Assembly: GCA_944326035.1 (NCBI GenBank)
Contig: CALVCS010000005.1
Location: forward strand, 102,422-166,421
DNA length: 64,000 bases
Origin: an uncultured Alistipes sp.
GTDB lineage: Bacteria > Bacteroidota > Bacteroidia > Bacteroidales > Rikenellaceae
Reading direction: 5' to 3'
In this document: positions 28,295 to 38,109 of the stretch, one piece after another
Position numbering within the stretch: the stretch's first letter is position 1
Layout: the number at the start of each line of letters is the position of its first letter
Notes under the pieces: model-generated
The model's input: the letters and a program-made list of their open reading frames with translations, nothing else
What the model was told of the DNA's origin: nothing
Databases searched by the model: none
Program-made: the position numbers and the translations under genes

Positions 28295-28600
28295 ATGAGC
28301 CAAAAAATAAGAATCAAACTGAAATCTTACGATCATAACCTGGTCGACAAATCGGCAGAAAAGATCGTAAAAACCGTAAAAGGTACGGGTGCCGTGGTGA
28401 GCGGTCCGATTCCGCTGCCCACCCAGAAGCAGATCTTCACCGTGAACCGTTCGACGTTCGTGAACAAGAAAGCCCGCGAACAGTTCCAGCTGTCGACTTG
28501 CAAACGTATTCTGGACATCTACAGCTCTACGCCCAAAACCATCGACGCTCTGATGAAGCTCGAATTGCCCAGCGGCGTGGAAGTAGAAATCAAAGTCTGA
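28295..28600 (+). CDS. rpsJ: 30S ribosomal protein S10
   Basis: The 101-residue S10 shows [20 protein letters not shown] and [17 protein letters not shown]. It sits in the 30S head and, in other bacteria, also partners NusB in antitermination. It is followed by an unusually long 315-bp gap before rplC. Confidence 0.98.
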   Translation: MSQKIRIKLKSYDHNLVDKSAEKIVKTVKGTGAVVSGPIPLPTQKQIFTVNRSTFVNKKAREQFQLSTCKRILDIYSSTPKTIDALMKLELPSGVEVEIKV

Positions 28601-28915
28601 GAATGAGGAGGCCTGCGAGCGGGCAGGGGACCCATCCTTCGCGGAGGGCCGTTGCCCGGTCTCAGAGGCCGATCTGCCAGGAGGCTCGGACGAGGATCAG
28701 CGATCGCCTCGCGTTTCGATAGCGCTACCGAAACCATCCGCCGTCTTCCGCCTCAGAGTTGCCGAAACAATCAAGCAACCGAAGCAATACAACATAATTA
28801 ACAACCCGGGGTTGAGGCTTGTGTCGCGCTGCCAAGGGTCCGGAGCCGCGAGGTTCCGGTGCAGCCTCCGAACGACAAGTGGACTCCTCCAACACAACTA
28901 ATTTTAAAAGACAAA
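28601..28915 (+). promoter_or_regulatory. Structured spacer before rplC, candidate r-protein leader
   Basis: This spacer within the operon holds several stems: CGGGCA 28620-28625 with TGCCCG 28653-28658; GTTTCG 28712-28717 with CGAAAC 28728-28733; and, nearest the gene, an 8-bp stem CCGGAGCC/GGTTCCGG (28840-28847, 28852-28859) capped by a GCGA tetraloop. That last stem is nested inside GCTGC 28828-28832/GCAGC 28861-28865 and GAG/CTC. It starts about 50 nt before the rplC ATG. A ribosomal-protein autoregulatory element is likely; the ligand is unknown. Confidence 0.6.
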
Positions 28916-29533
28916 ATGTCAGGACTAATTGGAAAGAAAATCGGAATGACTTCCGTGTTCGGTGCCGATGGGAAAAACATCCCCTGCACCGTGATCGAAG
29001 CTGGTCCCTGTGTGGTTACGCAAGTGAAAACCGTTGAAAAAGACGGCTACAAAGCCGTTCAGCTTGCCTATGACGAAAAGCCCGAAAAAAACACGACCAG
29101 CAGCCTGCTCGGCCATTTCAAAAAGGCCAACACCACCCCTAAACGCAAACTGGCCGAATTCACCGACATCGAAGGTGAAGTCAACCTGGGGGATGTCTTT
29201 ACGGTCGACGTGTTCGAAGAAAACGACTGGGTCGATGTAACCGGCATCTCGAAAGGGAAAGGCTTCCAGGGCGTTGTGAAACGTCATGGTTTCGGCGGTG
29301 TGGGTGGTCAAACTCACGGTCAACACAACCGTCAGCGCAAACCGGGTTCACTGGGTGCCAGCTCCTATCCTTCGCGCGTGTTCAAAGGCAAACGCCTGCC
29401 GGGCCGCACAGGAGGAGAACAGGTGAAAGTGCTCAACCTGCGCATTGTGAAAAAACTTCCCGAAAATAACCTGCTGTTGGTAAAAGGTTCGATTCCGGGA
29501 GCTAAGGGTTCTTACTTATTAATCGAAGACTAA
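28916..29533 (+). CDS. rplC: 50S ribosomal protein L3
   Basis: The 205-residue protein starts at ATG 28916 ([15 protein letters not shown]). It has the L3 signature around the peptidyl-transferase loop, [20 protein letters not shown] followed by [14 protein letters not shown]. An upstream in-frame start at 28859 would run through the hairpin region and is rejected. Confidence 0.98.
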   Translation: MSGLIGKKIGMTSVFGADGKNIPCTVIEAGPCVVTQVKTVEKDGYKAVQLAYDEKPEKNTTSSLLGHFKKANTTPKRKLAEFTDIEGEVNLGDVFTVDVFEENDWVDVTGISKGKGFQGVVKRHGFGGVGGQTHGQHNRQRKPGSLGASSYPSRVFKGKRLPGRTGGEQVKVLNLRIVKKLPENNLLLVKGSIPGAKGSYLLIED

Positions 29534-29536
29534 GCC

Positions 29537-30166
29537 ATGGAAATAGCTATTTTGAATACCGCAGGTCAGCAGACCGGCAAAACGGTTACCCTGAAAGACG
29601 AAATTTTCGGGATCGAGCCCAATGATCACGCTATTTACCTGGATGTAAAACAGCATCTGGCCAACAAGCGTCAGGGCACTCACAAATCCAAACAACGTAA
29701 CGAAGTGGCCGGCTCAACCCGTAAGCTGAAAAAGCAAAAAGGGACGGGTGGCGCTCGTTGTGGGAGTATTCTCTCGCCGCTGTTTCCGGGCGGCGGTCGC
29801 GTGTTCGGTCCGGTACCCCGCGACTATTCGTTCAAACTGAACAAAAAACTCAAACAACTGGCTCGTAAGAGCGCCCTCTCTTACAAAGCAAAAGGCGAAG
29901 CCATTACGGTGGTGGATACCCTCAGCCTGGAAGCCCCCAAAACCAAAGAGTTCATCGCCATTACGAAGAACCTGGGTCTGGAAGGCAAAAAAATGCTGGT
30001 GGTATTGCCCGAAAGCAATACGACGGTTTCTCTGTCGGCCCGTAACCTCCAGAACGTGAAGGTCGTTCCGGCACAGAATCTCAACACCTACGACGTGATG
30101 AACGCCGCCGTGCTGGTGATGGCCGCCGAATCGGTGGAAGCCGTTAACCAAATGTTTGGATTGTAA
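29537..30166 (+). CDS. rplD: 50S ribosomal protein L4
   Basis: The 209-residue L4 has the extended loop [20 protein letters not shown] followed by [10 protein letters not shown], which lines the exit tunnel. In E. coli L4 represses the S10 operon; whether it does so here through the structured spacer before rplC is open. It lies 3 bp after rplC. Confidence 0.97.
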   Translation: MEIAILNTAGQQTGKTVTLKDEIFGIEPNDHAIYLDVKQHLANKRQGTHKSKQRNEVAGSTRKLKKQKGTGGARCGSILSPLFPGGGRVFGPVPRDYSFKLNKKLKQLARKSALSYKAKGEAITVVDTLSLEAPKTKEFIAITKNLGLEGKKMLVVLPESNTTVSLSARNLQNVKVVPAQNLNTYDVMNAAVLVMAAESVEAVNQMFGL

Positions 30167-30169
30167 TCA

Positions 30170-30469
30170 ATGAAGACAATGGATATCTTAATTAAGCCAA
30201 TTTTGACCGAACGAATGACGGTTCAGGGCGAAAAGCTGAACCGCTACGGTTTCATCGTGGATCCTCGGGCCAATAAACTCCAGATCAAAGCCGCCGTGGA
30301 AGCGATGTATAATGTGGTAGTCACCGACGTGAATACCATGCGCTACATGGGCAAGATCAAAAGCCGCTACACCAAAGCCGGTATGCTCGTGGGCCGCGCC
30401 AATAACTTCAAGAAAGCGATTGTGACGCTCAAGAACGGAGATAAGATCGATTTTTATAGTAATATCTAA
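30170..30469 (+). CDS. rplW: 50S ribosomal protein L23
   Basis: The 99-residue protein has the L23 core ([46 protein letters not shown]). It forms the docking site for trigger factor and SRP at the tunnel exit. It starts 3 bp after rplD; an ATG three codons later is also possible. Confidence 0.97.
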   Translation: MKTMDILIKPILTERMTVQGEKLNRYGFIVDPRANKLQIKAAVEAMYNVVVTDVNTMRYMGKIKSRYTKAGMLVGRANNFKKAIVTLKNGDKIDFYSNI

Positions 30470-30474
30470 AGAAG

Positions 30475-31296
30475 ATGGCAGTAAGAAAGTTTAAACCCAT
30501 GACCCCGGGTACCAGACACAAAGTGATTGGCACCTTTGACGATATTACTTCGTCGACACCCGAAAAATCGCTGTTGCAACCCCTCAAAAGTACGGGTGGT
30601 CGTAACAACACGGGTAAAATGACCGTACGCTACATCGGGGGCGGTCACAAACGCAAATACCGCGTCATCGACTTCAAACGCGACAAAGACAATATGTCGG
30701 CCGTGGTGAAGACGATCGAATACGATCCGAACCGTTCCGCCCGCATCGCGCTGATCGTCTATGCGGACGGCGAAAAACGTTATATGCTGGCTCCGGGCGG
30801 GCTGAAAGTGGGACAAACCGTCAGCACGGGTCCTACCGCCTCTCCGGAAGTGGGCAACACGCTGCCTCTGTCGGAAATTCCGCTGGGGACGGTGATTCAT
30901 AACATCGAACTCTATCCCGGCCAGGGTGCCGTGATGGCACGTAGCGCCGGCACGTATGCACAGTTGCTGGCTCGTGAAGGCAAATTCGCTATTATTAAAC
31001 TTCCTTCGGGCGAAACCCGTATGGTACTGGTTACCTGCCGCGCCACGATCGGGGCCGTGTCGAATCCCGACCATAACCTCGAATCGCACGGTAAAGCCGG
31101 TCGCCGCCGTTGGCTGGGTCGCCGCCCGCACAACCGTGGGGTTACCATGAACCCTGTGGATCACCCGATGGGTGGTGGTGAAGGTCGTTCGAGCGGTGGA
31201 CACCCCCGTTCGCGCAAAGGTCTTCTGGCTAAAGGCTACAAAACCCGTAACCCGAAGAAGACTACTTCGAAATTTATCGTGTCAAAAAGGAAATAA
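30475..31296 (+). CDS. rplB: 50S ribosomal protein L2
   Basis: The 273-residue protein has the peptidyl-transferase-centre segment [19 protein letters not shown] with the conserved histidine, and the N-terminal [14 protein letters not shown]. Length and order match L2; it is 5 bp after rplW. Confidence 0.98.
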   Translation: MAVRKFKPMTPGTRHKVIGTFDDITSSTPEKSLLQPLKSTGGRNNTGKMTVRYIGGGHKRKYRVIDFKRDKDNMSAVVKTIEYDPNRSARIALIVYADGEKRYMLAPGGLKVGQTVSTGPTASPEVGNTLPLSEIPLGTVIHNIELYPGQGAVMARSAGTYAQLLAREGKFAIIKLPSGETRMVLVTCRATIGAVSNPDHNLESHGKAGRRRWLGRRPHNRGVTMNPVDHPMGGGEGRSSGGHPRSRKGLLAKGYKTRNPKKTTSKFIVSKRK

Positions 31297-31317
31297 TACA
31301 TTAAAAATAGTAGCGTA

Positions 31318-31587
31318 ATGAGTCGTTCATTAAAAAAAGGACCATACATCGAACCCAAGCTGGAAGCGAGAGTGATCGCTCAGAACGAGGGTGGTAAAAA
31401 GTCTGTGATCAAGACGTGGTCGCGGGCCAGTATGATCTCCCCCGATTTCGTGGGCCAGACGATCGCCGTACACAACGGCAACAAGTTTATCCCCGTGTAC
31501 GTCACGGAGAACATGGTAGGTCACAAGCTGGGCGAATTCGCACCCACTCGTACTTTCCGTGGTCATTCAGGTAATAAGAAAAAATAG
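31318..31587 (+). CDS. rpsS: 30S ribosomal protein S19
   Basis: The 89-residue S19 has [15 protein letters not shown] and the conserved [20 protein letters not shown] then [12 protein letters not shown]. It lies between rplB and rplV, as in most S10 operons. Confidence 0.98.
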   Translation: MSRSLKKGPYIEPKLEARVIAQNEGGKKSVIKTWSRASMISPDFVGQTIAVHNGNKFIPVYVTENMVGHKLGEFAPTRTFRGHSGNKKK

Positions 31588-31596
31588 CATATAGAA

Positions 31597-32034
31597 ATGG
31601 GTTCAAGAAAAAGCACCAGAGCCGAACAACTCAAGGAGCAGAAGAAGCAAACGGCTATCGCCGTGCTGCGGGACTGTCCCACTTCGCCCCTGAAGATGCG
31701 CATCGTGGCCGACTCCATCCGTGGGGTAGAAGTTAACCGCGCACTGGGTATCCTTCGCTATAACAAGAAGGCGGCATCAATCAAGTTAGAAAAACTTTTG
31801 CGTTCGGCGATCGCCAACTGGGAAGCCAAAAATGAAGGGCAACGTCTGGAAGACACCCCGTTGTGCGTGAAAACGATCACCGTAGACGGTGGTCGTATGC
31901 TCAAACGTATCCAGGCCGCACCGCAAGGTCGTGCACACCGGATCCGTAAGCGTTCGAACCACGTAACCATCGTGGTGGATAAAATTGTCGAAAAAGCAGC
32001 TAAAAAACAGAAATCAGATGGGACAGAAAGTTAA
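31597..32034 (+). CDS. rplV: 50S ribosomal protein L22
   Basis: The 145-residue L22 carries the [20 protein letters not shown] start and the loop [20 protein letters not shown] reaching into the exit tunnel. A Lys-rich C-terminal extension overlaps the start of rpsC by 17 bp, implying translational coupling. Confidence 0.97.
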   Translation: MGSRKSTRAEQLKEQKKQTAIAVLRDCPTSPLKMRIVADSIRGVEVNRALGILRYNKKAASIKLEKLLRSAIANWEAKNEGQRLEDTPLCVKTITVDGGRMLKRIQAAPQGRAHRIRKRSNHVTIVVDKIVEKAAKKQKSDGTES

Positions 32035-32779
32035 TCCGATATCCAACAGACTGGGAATCATACGTGGTTGGGAGTCCAACTGGTATGGAGGCAAAGATTT
32101 TTCGAGCAAACTGGTCGAAGATGCCAAGATCCGCAAGTATCTGGGCGCCCGTCTGGCCAAAGCAAGCATTTCGAAGATCCTCATCGAACGTACCCTGAAA
32201 CTGGTTACGGTCACTATCTCTACCGCTCGCCCGGGTATCATCATCGGGAAAGGCGGCCAGGAAGTGGACAAGCTCAAAGAAGAGCTGCATAAACTGACCG
32301 GCAAAGAAGTACAGATCAATATTTTCGAGGTAAAACGCCCCGAAACCGACGCCGTGATCGTCGCTAACAACATCGCCCGCCAGCTGGAAGGCCGTATCTC
32401 CTATCGCCGCGCCGTGAAAACCGCTATCGCTTCGACGATGCGTATGGGTGCCGAAGGGATCAAAATCCAGATCTCGGGTCGTGTGGGCGGCGCCGAAATG
32501 GCCCGTAGCGAAACCTACAAGGAAGGCCGCGTGCCTCTGCATACGTTCCGCGCCAACGTGGACTATGCCCTGAGCGAAGCCGTTACCAAAGTGGGTGTGC
32601 TGGGGATCAAAGTCTGGATCTGCAACGGCGAAATCTATGACAAACACTACGATCTGTTCCAACCGCTGGCCAATACCCCTTCGCAGGGTCAGGGCTTCCG
32701 CGGCGAACGTCGTGGCGGCCGTGATGACCGTGGAGGTCGTCGTCGTGGCGGAGATCGTGGCGATCGCAAAAGACAATAA
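32018..32779 (+). CDS. rpsC: 30S ribosomal protein S3
   Basis: The 253-residue protein starts at ATG 32018 ([18 protein letters not shown]) inside the 3' end of rplV. The KH domain motif is [16 protein letters not shown]. The last 30 residues form an Arg/Gly-rich tail ([18 protein letters not shown]) longer than in E. coli. S3 helps unwind mRNA at the entry channel. Confidence 0.98.
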   Translation: MGQKVNPISNRLGIIRGWESNWYGGKDFSSKLVEDAKIRKYLGARLAKASISKILIERTLKLVTVTISTARPGIIIGKGGQEVDKLKEELHKLTGKEVQINIFEVKRPETDAVIVANNIARQLEGRISYRRAVKTAIASTMRMGAEGIKIQISGRVGGAEMARSETYKEGRVPLHTFRANVDYALSEAVTKVGVLGIKVWICNGEIYDKHYDLFQPLANTPSQGQGFRGERRGGRDDRGGRRRGGDRGDRKRQ

Positions 32780-32808
32780 AAGTAGGACTTCATAAAAGTG
32801 AATGAATT

Positions 32809-33237
32809 ATGTTACAGCCAAAAAGAACGAAATTCAGAAGAATGCAGAAGGGCCGCATGAAGGGTAACGCACAACGCGGAGCTCAACTTGCTTTCGGCTC
32901 TTTCGGGATCAAGGCTATGGAGTCCACCTGGATTACCGGCCGTCAGATCGAGGCTGCCCGTCAGGCTATCGTCCGTTATATGAAACGTGAAGGCCAGATC
33001 TGGATCCGGATCTTCCCCGATAAGCCGATTACCAAGAAACCGGCCGAAGTACGTATGGGTAAAGGTAAGGGTTCGCCCGAAGGGTTCGTAGCCCCGGTGA
33101 CCCCGGGCCGTATCCTGATCGAGGCCGAAGGCGTGCCCTTGGAAGTGGCACAGGAAGCTCTTCGTCTGGGCGCTCAGAAGCTCCCCATTACGACCAAGTT
33201 TATTGTAAGAAGAGATTACACTGAAAAACCGCTTTAG
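32809..33237 (+). CDS. rplP: 50S ribosomal protein L16
   Basis: The 142-residue L16 begins [19 protein letters not shown] and has [20 protein letters not shown], the loop near the A-site tRNA elbow. It is followed by rpmC after 2 bp. Confidence 0.98.
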   Translation: MLQPKRTKFRRMQKGRMKGNAQRGAQLAFGSFGIKAMESTWITGRQIEAARQAIVRYMKREGQIWIRIFPDKPITKKPAEVRMGKGKGSPEGFVAPVTPGRILIEAEGVPLEVAQEALRLGAQKLPITTKFIVRRDYTEKPL

Positions 33238-33239
33238 AG

Positions 33240-33437
33240 ATGAAGACTTCTGAAATAAAAGAACTTACCGTGGCCGAATTGGCGGAACGTATCGAAGCCG
33301 CTAAGGCCGAAATCGTACGGATGAAACTCAATCATGCCGTATCTCCGCTGGAGAATACCACCGTAATGAAAAAGACCCGTAGAGATATTGCCCGTATGCT
33401 GACAGTACTCGGTCAAAAGCAAAACGTTAAAAGTTAA
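33240..33437 (+). CDS. rpmC: 50S ribosomal protein L29
   Basis: The 65-residue two-helix protein (MKTSEIKELTVAELAERIEA, then TRRDIARMLTVLGQK) is in the usual position between rplP and rpsQ. Confidence 0.97.
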   Translation: MKTSEIKELTVAELAERIEAAKAEIVRMKLNHAVSPLENTTVMKKTRRDIARMLTVLGQKQNVKS

Positions 33438-33443
33438 TTACCC

Positions 33444-33698
33444 ATGGAAAGAAATCTCAGAAAGGAAAGAATCGGGGTGGTTGTCAGCAACAAGATGGAC
33501 AAGTCGATGACGGTTGCCGTGAAACGGAAAGTAAAACATCCGATCTACGGTAAATTCGTGAACAAAACCACCACTTTCGTGGCCCACGACGAGACCAACA
33601 CCTGCAACCCGGGCGATACGGTTCGCATTGCGGAAACCCGCCCCCTGAGCAAGACCAAGCGTTGGAGATTAGTAGAAATCATAGAAAGAGCTAAATAG
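33444..33698 (+). CDS. rpsQ: 30S ribosomal protein S17
   Basis: The 84-residue OB-fold protein shows [39 protein letters not shown] and [20 protein letters not shown], the S17 pattern. Confidence 0.97.
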   Translation: MERNLRKERIGVVVSNKMDKSMTVAVKRKVKHPIYGKFVNKTTTFVAHDETNTCNPGDTVRIAETRPLSKTKRWRLVEIIERAK

Positions 33699-33700
33699 CC

Positions 33701-34066
33701 ATGATACAACAAGAAAGTAGACTATCGGTAGCCGATAACAGCGGAGCCAAAGAAGTGCTCTGCATCCGGGTGCTGGGCGGTACAGGCAAACGCTACGCAT
33801 CGATCGGCGACAAGATCGTAGTGACCGTCAAAAGCGCTACTCCCTCGGGCGACGTGAAAAAAGGCACCGTATCCAAAGCGGTGGTCGTACGTACCAAGAA
33901 GGAGATCCGCCGTGCCAACGGATCCTACATTCGTTTTGACGACAACGCCGTCGTGTTGTTGAATAACCAAGGGGAGATGAGAGGTACGCGTATTTTCGGG
34001 CCGGTAGCCCGCGAATTGCGTGACTCTTACATGAAGATCATTTCGCTGGCTCCCGAAGTACTGTAA
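33701..34066 (+). CDS. rplN: 50S ribosomal protein L14
   Basis: The 121-residue L14 starts [20 protein letters not shown] and includes [20 protein letters not shown] and the C-terminal [11 protein letters not shown]. It lies 2 bp after rpsQ. Confidence 0.98.
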   Translation: MIQQESRLSVADNSGAKEVLCIRVLGGTGKRYASIGDKIVVTVKSATPSGDVKKGTVSKAVVVRTKKEIRRANGSYIRFDDNAVVLLNNQGEMRGTRIFGPVARELRDSYMKIISLAPEVL

Positions 34067-34083
34067 TTTTAAAACGAAGAAAA

Positions 34084-34407
34084 ATGTCAGTTAAATTACA
34101 TATCAAGAAAGGGGACACGGTTCTGGTGATCGCCGGCGACAGCAAAGGCCAGCAAGGGAAAGTGCTGGAGGTGCAGGTCGAAAAAGAGCGCGCCATCGTG
34201 GAAGGAGTCAACATGGTCTCCAAACACACCAAGCCCAATGCCAAGCATCCCCAGGGTGGTATCGTAAAGCAGGAAGCTTCGATCCACATCTCCAATCTTC
34301 AGCTGATCGACCCCAAGAGCGGTAAACCGACTCGCACGGGCCGTAAAGAAGATGCGAAAGGAAAATTAGTACGTTACGCTAAAAAGTCAGGGGAGGAGAT
34401 TAAATAA
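34084..34407 (+). CDS. rplX: 50S ribosomal protein L24
   Basis: The 107-residue KOW-domain protein has [20 protein letters not shown] and the [19 protein letters not shown] loop. Its stop overlaps the start of rplE by one base, consistent with coupled translation. Confidence 0.97.
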   Translation: MSVKLHIKKGDTVLVIAGDSKGQQGKVLEVQVEKERAIVEGVNMVSKHTKPNAKHPQGGIVKQEASIHISNLQLIDPKSGKPTRTGRKEDAKGKLVRYAKKSGEEIK

Positions 34408-34964
34408 TGGCTTACGAACCTACATTGAAGAAACAATATAAGGAGCAGATCGTTCCTGCCCTTATGAAAGAATTCGGGTACAGCAGCATCATGCAGGTGC
34501 CGGTGTTGGAAAAGATCGTTATCAACCAGGGTCTGGGTCAGGCCGTGGGCGATAAGAAGATCCTCGAAACGGCTGTCGAAGAACTGACCGCCATCACGGG
34601 TCAGCGTGCCGTGATCACCCGTTCTAAAAAGGATATCTCGAACTTCAAACTGCGTAAAGGAATGCCCATCGGCGCTCGTGTCACCCTGCGTCATAACAAG
34701 ATGTATGAATTCCTCGAACGTCTGGTTGCCGTGGCCCTGCCTCGTATCCGCGACTTCAAAGGGATCAATGACAAGTTCGATGGCCGTGGGAACTATACCC
34801 TGGGTGTGGCCGAACAGATTATCTTCCCGGAAATCGATATCGATAAGATCACCAAGATCCTGGGGATGGAAATCACCTTCGTGACCACCGGCAAAACCGA
34901 CGAAGAAGCTTACGCCCTGCTGCGCGAGTTCGGATTACCGTTTAAGAATGCAAAAAAGAATTAA
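34407..34964 (+). CDS. rplE: 50S ribosomal protein L5
   Basis: The 185-residue protein has the L5 pattern: [40 protein letters not shown], and [20 protein letters not shown]. It belongs to the 5S rRNA complex in the central protuberance. Confidence 0.98.
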   Translation: MAYEPTLKKQYKEQIVPALMKEFGYSSIMQVPVLEKIVINQGLGQAVGDKKILETAVEELTAITGQRAVITRSKKDISNFKLRKGMPIGARVTLRHNKMYEFLERLVAVALPRIRDFKGINDKFDGRGNYTLGVAEQIIFPEIDIDKITKILGMEITFVTTGKTDEEAYALLREFGLPFKNAKKN

Positions 34965-34970
34965 TAGACT

Positions 34971-35240
34971 ATGGCAAAAGAATCGATGAAGGCCCGTGAG
35001 GTGAAACGCCTCAAACTGGTACAGCGCTACGCCGCTAAACGTGCCGCCCTCAAAGAAGCCGGAGACCAGGAAGGCCTCTCCAAACTGCCCCGTAACTCCA
35101 ACCCCATCCGTCTGCACAACCGTTGCAAATTGACCGGGCGTCCCAAAGGTTACATGCGTCAGTTCGGGATCAGCCGTATCCAGTTCCGCGAAATGGCTTC
35201 TGCCGGGTTGATTCCGGGCGTGAAGAAGGCCAGCTGGTAG
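34971..35240 (+). CDS. rpsN: 30S ribosomal protein S14 (zinc-independent form)
   Basis: The 89-residue S14 ends [11 protein letters not shown] and has [20 protein letters not shown]. It is the longer form without the CxxC zinc pairs. It is followed by a 287-bp structured gap rather than directly by rpsH. Confidence 0.97.
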   Translation: MAKESMKAREVKRLKLVQRYAAKRAALKEAGDQEGLSKLPRNSNPIRLHNRCKLTGRPKGYMRQFGISRIQFREMASAGLIPGVKKASW

Positions 35241-35527
35241 GATTTTGTGAGAGCGATTTCGGTGGGTCGATGCCAGCTGTGGGGGAGGGACGTAAAACGC
35301 CCTGCCACCGGGCACCGATCGACACACCGAGATGCGCCGAAGTGTCATAAAAAGGTTCGTGGTCACCTCCTTTTTCGGGGGGTGACCCCGCCTTTACACG
35401 GCACAAAGCTTCCTTTTTGGGCCGCGAAGGCCTAAAAATGTCGAATATTCGCTTGAAATAATGCGTTATAAGATATTTTTTGTATCTTTAGCGCCTGAAT
35501 TTTTTGATTAACCCTATTTTTTTAACC
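35241..35527 (+). promoter_or_regulatory. Structured spacer before rpsH, candidate r-protein leader
   Basis: A 13-position stem joins 35259-35271 (TCGGTGGGTCGAT) with 35318-35330 (ATCGACACACCGA), with 12 pairs and one mismatch. Inside it are a TGCC/GGCA stem and an AGGG.CG/CG.CCCT hairpin around a TAAAA loop. A second hairpin, GGTCACC/GGTGACC, spans 35361-35387. Closer to rpsH are AT-rich promoter-like boxes (TATTTTTT at 35474-35481 with TTG at 35453-35455, and TATCTTTA at 35483-35490). The region may combine attenuation or autoregulation with an internal promoter. Confidence 0.6.
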
Positions 35528-35926
35528 ATGACAGATCCCATTTCGGATTTCCTGACGAGAGTCAGGAACGCGGTGAAAGCCAACCACAAGGTGGTTGAAG
35601 CTCCCGCATCAAAGATGAAACAGGAGATTACCCGTATTCTCTATGAACAGGGTTATATCCTGGCTTACAAGCTCGATGTGGATGCCAAAGGGAAATCGAT
35701 CATTAAGATCGCCCTGAAGTATCATCCCGAAACCAAACTCAACGCTATCAAAGGCCTCAAACGGGTGAGCCGTCCGGGTCTGCGCCGTTACAGCTCGGCC
35801 GCCGACATGCCCCGTGTACTCAATGGGCTGGGTATCGCCATCGTATCGACTTCCAAAGGCATTATGACCGACAAGAAGGCTCGCCAGGAAAACGTAGGCG
35901 GTGAAGTACTTTGCTATGTTTATTAA
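35528..35926 (+). CDS. rpsH: 30S ribosomal protein S8
   Basis: The 132-residue S8 starts at ATG 35528 ([20 protein letters not shown]). [20 protein letters not shown] and the C-terminal GGEVLCYVY are diagnostic. In E. coli S8 represses the spc operon, making it a plausible ligand for the adjacent leader. Confidence 0.98.
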   Translation: MTDPISDFLTRVRNAVKANHKVVEAPASKMKQEITRILYEQGYILAYKLDVDAKGKSIIKIALKYHPETKLNAIKGLKRVSRPGLRRYSSAADMPRVLNGLGIAIVSTSKGIMTDKKARQENVGGEVLCYVY

Positions 35927-35944
35927 TCTGTAAAAGCGAGAATA

Positions 35945-36502
35945 ATGTCAAGAATTGGAAAATTGCCTGTAAACTTGCCCGCCGGGGTGACCGTAACGGT
36001 ATCGCCCGATAACGTGGTAAGCGTGAAAGGACCTCTGGGCGAATTGAGTCAGAAGGTGGATGCTGACATCAAAGTGAGCGTAGAGGGAAATGAAGTGCAT
36101 GTCACTCGTCCGACCAATCAACCCCGTCACCGCTCTCTGCACGGACTCTATCGTGCCCTGATCCACAACATGGTCGTCGGCGTATCGACCGGCTATGAAA
36201 TCAAACAGGAACTGGTGGGTGTCGGTTATAAAGTGGAAGTTCAAGGTCAGGTTATTCAACTGTCGCTGGGCTATTCACACGATATTTACCTGGAACTCCC
36301 CAAGGAAGTAACGGCCACAGCAGTTACCGAAAAGAAAAACAACCCCATCCTGACGCTCAAAAGCGCCGACAAGCAGCTCATCGGCCAAGTGGCCGCCAAA
36401 ATCCGCTCGCTGCGTAAACCGGAACCCTACAAAGGGAAAGGGATCAAGTTCGTGGGCGAACAGCTTCGTCGTAAGGCTGGTAAATCTGCTAACGCTAAAT
36501 AG
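35945..36502 (+). CDS. rplF: 50S ribosomal protein L6
   Basis: The 185-residue L6 shows MSRIGKLPVNLPAGVTVTVS and the duplicated fold ending in KPEPYKGKGIKFVGEQLRRK. It is 18 bp after rpsH. Confidence 0.98.
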   Translation: MSRIGKLPVNLPAGVTVTVSPDNVVSVKGPLGELSQKVDADIKVSVEGNEVHVTRPTNQPRHRSLHGLYRALIHNMVVGVSTGYEIKQELVGVGYKVEVQGQVIQLSLGYSHDIYLELPKEVTATAVTEKKNNPILTLKSADKQLIGQVAAKIRSLRKPEPYKGKGIKFVGEQLRRKAGKSANAK

Positions 36503-36517
36503 TAAAATCGTACAGTT

Positions 36518-36880
36518 ATGTCATTGACCAAAATAGAAAGAAGAGCACGGGTTAAAATGCGTATCCGCAAGATCATCAGCGGAACGGCAACGAAACCCCG
36601 CATGTCTGTGTATAGAAGCAACAAGCAGATCTATGTACAGCTGATTGACGACCTTAACGGTGTTACTTTGGCGTCGGCCTCGTCGCTGGACAAGGAATTG
36701 GCAGACAAAGTAGCCGGACTGAACAAGTCTCAGGTGGCTGCCCTGGTGGGCAAGCTGGCCGCCGAACGTTGTGCTGCGAAAGGCATCAGCGAAGTGGCGT
36801 TCGACCGCAACGGTTACCTGTATCACGGAAGAGTAAAAATGTTAGCGGACGCCGCCCGCGAAGGTGGTCTTAAATTCTAA
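36518..36880 (+). CDS. rplR: 50S ribosomal protein L18
   Basis: The 120-residue 5S-binding protein has [38 protein letters not shown] and [20 protein letters not shown]. Confidence 0.98.
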   Translation: MSLTKIERRARVKMRIRKIISGTATKPRMSVYRSNKQIYVQLIDDLNGVTLASASSLDKELADKVAGLNKSQVAALVGKLAAERCAAKGISEVAFDRNGYLYHGRVKMLADAAREGGLKF

Positions 36881-36886
36881 GCAGCT

Positions 36887-37405
36887 ATGTCGAATACGAA
36901 TATAAAGAAAGTAAGAACGAGCGACCTGGAGCTCAAAGACCGATTGGTGAGCATCCAGCGTGTGACCAAGGTAACCAAAGGGGGTCGCACATTCAGCTTC
37001 TCGGCCATCGTAGTGGTGGGGAACGAAAACGGTATCGTCGGTTACGGACTGGGGAAAGCCAGCGAAGTGACCGCCGCCATCGCCAAAGGAGTCGAAGACG
37101 CTAAAAAGAACCTGGTGAAAATTCCGGTGCTCAAAGGCACGATTCCTCACAAACAAGAAGCCCGTTACAGCGGCTCGCTGGTGATGATCCGTCCGGCCGC
37201 TCCGGGGACCGGGGTAATCGCCGGGGGTGCTATGCGTGCCGTGCTGGAAAGCGTGGGCGTACGCAACGTGTTGGCTAAGAGCAAAGGCTCGTCCAACCCG
37301 CACAACCTGGTGAAGGCTACCATCGCCGCCCTGCTCGAACTGCGTGACGCACAGAGCGTAGCCCAGGTTCGTGGCATCTCTTTGGATAAAGTGTTTAACG
37401 GATAA
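36887..37405 (+). CDS. rpsE: 30S ribosomal protein S5
   Basis: The 172-residue S5 has [20 protein letters not shown] and [20 protein letters not shown]. It contributes to decoding fidelity and lies 6 bp after rplR. Confidence 0.98.
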   Translation: MSNTNIKKVRTSDLELKDRLVSIQRVTKVTKGGRTFSFSAIVVVGNENGIVGYGLGKASEVTAAIAKGVEDAKKNLVKIPVLKGTIPHKQEARYSGSLVMIRPAAPGTGVIAGGAMRAVLESVGVRNVLAKSKGSSNPHNLVKATIAALLELRDAQSVAQVRGISLDKVFNG

Positions 37406-37416
37406 GAGCTGATACC

Positions 37417-37599
37417 ATGGCAAAAATGAAAATTACGCAGGTCCGCAGCCGCATCGGGGCTACGGCCAACCAGAAGAAAAATCTGGATGCACTGGGTCTT
37501 CGCAAAATCAACGCTACCGTTGAGCATGATGCCACCCCGATTATTCTGGGTATGGTCGAAAAGGTGAAGCACCTGGTAAAAGTCGAAGAAGTAAAGTAG
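37417..37599 (+). CDS. rpmD: 50S ribosomal protein L30
   Basis: The 60-residue protein (MAKMKITQVRSRIGATANQK, then LDALGLRKINATVEHD) has the length and place of L30 between rpsE and rplO. Confidence 0.97.
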   Translation: MAKMKITQVRSRIGATANQKKNLDALGLRKINATVEHDATPIILGMVEKVKHLVKVEEVK

Positions 37600-37653
37600 T
37601 AACGAACCCATTTGCCCGGGAGACACTCTCCGGACAAGCAATAATAAAAACAC

Positions 37654-38100
37654 ATGGACTTAAGTAACTTAAAACCCGCAGCAGGGTCTACCAAAAAGGA
37701 GAAGCGCATCGGTCGCGGCCAGGGTTCCGGCTACGGCGGCACTTCGACCCGCGGTCATAAAGGGGCCAAATCCCGTTCGGGTTACTCGTCGAAGATCGGT
37801 TTTGAAGGCGGTCAGATGCCTCTGCAAAGACGTCTGCCTAAATTCGGATTCAAGAACCTGAAACGGGTAGAATACAAAGGGATCAATCTCGCCGTATTGG
37901 AAGAGCTGGCCAAGAAAGAGTCGCTGAAAGCAATCACCGTAGATACGCTCATCGAAAAACGCTTCGTGTCGAAAAACGATCGCGTGAAGATCTTGGGGAG
38001 CGGAACGTTGACTCAAGCATTGGAAGTGACGGCACATGCCTTCTCGAAGAGCGCTGCGGCCGCCATCGAAGCTCAACAAGGCAAGGTTATCACCCTTTAA
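37654..38100 (+). CDS. rplO: 50S ribosomal protein L15
   Basis: The 148-residue L15 has the glycine-rich N-terminus (RIGRGQGSGYGGTSTRGHKG, KSRSGYSSKIGFEGGQMPLQ) and a C-terminal domain ending near AQQGKVITL. It precedes secY by 9 bp. Confidence 0.98.
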   Translation: MDLSNLKPAAGSTKKEKRIGRGQGSGYGGTSTRGHKGAKSRSGYSSKIGFEGGQMPLQRRLPKFGFKNLKRVEYKGINLAVLEELAKKESLKAITVDTLIEKRFVSKNDRVKILGSGTLTQALEVTAHAFSKSAAAAIEAQQGKVITL

Positions 38101-38109
38101 TAACAACCC

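Noticed and set aside
28601..28915. A small gene between rpsJ and rplC
   Set aside because: Frames there are short, without a start at a sensible place, and the sequence is better explained by RNA stems.
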